Shown here: piece after piece, positions 48,400-50,138 of the stretch
Layout: each line of letters opens with the position of its first letter
Numbering within the stretch: the first letter of the stretch is position 1
Assembly: GCA_009919005.1 (NCBI GenBank)
Contig: RGCW01000005.1
Location: 1-50,138 of the forward strand
Direction of reading: 5' to 3'
Length of the DNA: 50,138 nucleotides
Origin: Candidatus Aquidulcis sp.
GTDB lineage: Bacteria; Chloroflexota; Limnocylindria; Limnocylindrales; Limnocylindraceae
Translations under genes and position numbers: made by a program
Notes under the pieces: generated by a model
The model's input: only the letters and a program-made list of their open reading frames with translations
Databases searched by the model: none
Told to the model about the DNA's origin: nothing

Positions 48400-49037
48400 A
48401 CCGAGACCCCCAGGAGACGAGCCGCGCGATCGGCCTTTGTCTCGCTCGTCGTCGTGATCCCGTGCTGCTTGACAAGCCATTCGCTCAGCAACTGTGCGGT
48501 GAGTTGACGTTCGTTCGGATCCACAGTGGGCACGTACTCAATCTCAAGTTCCGACCACCCGTGCTCGTCGCTGAGTGCCGGGGTGCTTGCACGCACCTGA
48601 TCAACGCTCAGGAGAGCGATTTGCTGATCACGCCAGAACAGTGTCGCAGGGTGCCGCTCTTGTCGAAGGATCAGGGAGGTTTGAAGGTCACCCTGCGCGT
48701 GAGGAAGCTCCACACCTAGTCGCGAGAGCTCGGCGAGCAGGCTGGTGGGAATGGACTCATCGGGTTCGGCGGCCACCTCAATCTCGGTGCGCTCAAAGAG
48801 TGGTCCGCCTGCGATGCGACCAGTCGACTTGAGGGTATAGACCACGCCAGCGTGATCGGAGTGCCGTCGCCGTAGTCGGTGACCTGAGGCGGCGATCCGC
48901 CCACGGTCGTCAATGTATTCATCAATGAGATGCTGGGTTGGTTCGGGGGCGGAGAGGTGAAACACGTCGGGCAGTTGCGGTGCCACTGGATGCTCAAGCA
49001 GATACTTTAGTTCGCGTTCCATTGCGAGATTATCCAT
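48396..49037 (-). CDS. CYTH domain protein (triphosphate tunnel metalloenzyme family)
   Basis: ExExK signature MERELKYLL; GHRLRRRHSDHAGVVYTLKSTG; FERTEIEV; SELEIEYV. Start 49037 (MDNLA) or 49022 (MEREL), overlapping the ppk stop. Confidence 0.8.
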   Translation of the reverse strand: MDNLAMERELKYLLEHPVAPQLPDVFHLSAPEPTQHLIDEYIDDRGRIAASGHRLRRRHSDHAGVVYTLKSTGRIAGGPLFERTEIEVAAEPDESIPTSLLAELSRLGVELPHAQGDLQTSLILRQERHPATLFWRDQQIALLSVDQVRASTPALSDEHGWSELEIEYVPTVDPNERQLTAQLLSEWLVKQHGITTTSETKADRAARLLGVSV

Positions 49038-50138
49038 GAGCCTGGTTGACGGCCGCTGATCGCAACAGGTCAAACGACGAGCTCCCGGTGTCAGGGATTC
49101 GTACCCAGGCACCATCGGGACGAAGTTCCCAGGCGTTGGTGGTGTCGGCCAGCAACGCCGCAAGGATCGCCTCGGCCCGGCGACGGACCTCCTCGTTCTG
49201 AAGCGGGAAGAGGACTTCAACTCGTCGGTCGAGGTTACGCTCCATTAGGTCGGCACTTCCCGCGAAGATCTCAACTCCATCTGGCCCAGCAAATCGGTAG
49301 ATACGACTGTGCTCAAGGTAGTCGCCGACGATGGAACGAATCCTGAGGCGGTCACCATGGCGGGATGGGTTGGGGAGAATGCCACACATGCCACGGACGA
49401 TCAGGTTCACAGCCACGCCCACCTCAGCGGCCCGGTCGAGCTCATGGACAATCTGCGGATCAACGAGGGCATTGACCTTAATGGTGATGGAGGTTGCCGC
49501 GCCGCTACGTGCCTGTTCGGTGAGTCGTTGGATCCGCGCGGTGATCTCGCTCCGCAGATGCTGAGGTGCCACCAGGATGCGCTGGTATTCAGAGGATCGA
49601 GCTGCACCAGTCAGGAAGTTAAAGAGGAGTCCAACGTCGGCACCGAAGATCTCGTCGGTTGTGAAGAGGCCGATGTCTGTATACCCTCGCGCGGTCTTCG
49701 GATTGTAGTTTCCCGTAGAGAGGTGAACATATCGGCGTAGTATTGAGCCTTCACGACGGGCAATCAGGGTCGCCTTGCAGTGTGTCTTTAGCCCCATCAC
49801 ACCGTAGACCACGGTTGCGCCAGCCTCTTCAAGTCGCCGGGCCCATTCAATGTTTGCCGCTTCGTCAAAGCGCGCCTTCAACTCCACAAGGACGACGACC
49901 TCCTTTCCTGCTTGGGCGGCGCGAATCAGGTGCGTAGGGATACTTGAGGTGACGCCGGTGCGATACAGGGTCGACCGAATGGAGAGGACATAGGGATCAT
50001 CGGCGGCCTGCGCGAAGAGCTGCTCCACACTCGCCTCAAAACTCTCATACGGATGGTGAACCAAGAGATCGCCCTCGGCGATGACCTGGAACATGTCATA
50101 CCGCCCATGCTCGGGGGTGGGGTGGGCCGCAATTCGTT
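49030..50138 (-). CDS. ppk: Polyphosphate kinase, C-terminal part (gene continues past window end)
   Basis: GDLLVHHPYESFEASVEQLFAQAADDPYVLSIRSTLYRTG; VELKARFDEAANIEWARRLEEAGATVVYGVMGLKTHCK; YVHLSTGNYNPKTARGYTDIGLFTTDE. Frame open to the window edge. Confidence 0.95.
   Translation of the reverse strand, partial: RIAAHPTPEHGRYDMFQVIAEGDLLVHHPYESFEASVEQLFAQAADDPYVLSIRSTLYRTGVTSSIPTHLIRAAQAGKEVVVLVELKARFDEAANIEWARRLEEAGATVVYGVMGLKTHCKATLIARREGSILRRYVHLSTGNYNPKTARGYTDIGLFTTDEIFGADVGLLFNFLTGAARSSEYQRILVAPQHLRSEITARIQRLTEQARSGAATSITIKVNALVDPQIVHELDRAAEVGVAVNLIVRGMCGILPNPSRHGDRLRIRSIVGDYLEHSRIYRFAGPDGVEIFAGSADLMERNLDRRVEVLFPLQNEEVRRRAEAILAALLADTTNAWELRPDGAWVRIPDTGSSSFDLLRSAAVNQAHG

Overview
Compact high-GC bacterial chromosomal segment, probably a streamlined Chloroflexota- or Actinobacteria-like lineage (taxonomy is inference). 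It holds about 42 protein-coding genes and two tRNAs. I see no rRNA, CRISPR array, IS element or prophage. Main blocks, left to right: DUF885 protein; GH57 and glycogen phosphorylase; saccharopine dehydrogenase-like protein; LemA/HtpX; tRNA-Gly; GMC oxidoreductase; tRNA-Gln; alpha/beta hydrolase; ArsC; DEAD helicase; RarA; a Co/Ni ECF transporter (CbiM/N-Q-O) divergent from a Fur-family regulator; an ALDH / aminotransferase / CoA-transferase / aminotransferase catabolic cluster; OsmC; an RND exporter; sufB-sufD, Rieske and an MbfA-like ferritin-VIT1 protein; lgt; mdh; mmsA divergent from aminotransferase-asparaginase; J-domain protein; DtxR-family regulator; gltX; a PhoB-like regulator; proS; a PhoR-like kinase; GDPD; SixA; PhoU; Ppx; CYTH; and partial PPK. 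The most interesting signals are architectural and regulatory. Five of eight convergent gene pairs overlap by exactly 4 nt through palindromic stop codons (CTAG or TTAA). In four places the TAG stop codon of one gene forms the first half of a -10-like TAGNNT box for the next. Several genes have a -10-like box 6-7 nt before the start codon, as expected for leaderless mRNAs. A perfect 11-bp inverted repeat brackets the predicted sufB -10. A PhoP-like 11-bp direct repeat precedes the PhoB-like regulator. The GDPD catalytic HRG motif lies upstream of any ATG/GTG/TTG, implying a CTG start in a CTGA overlap.
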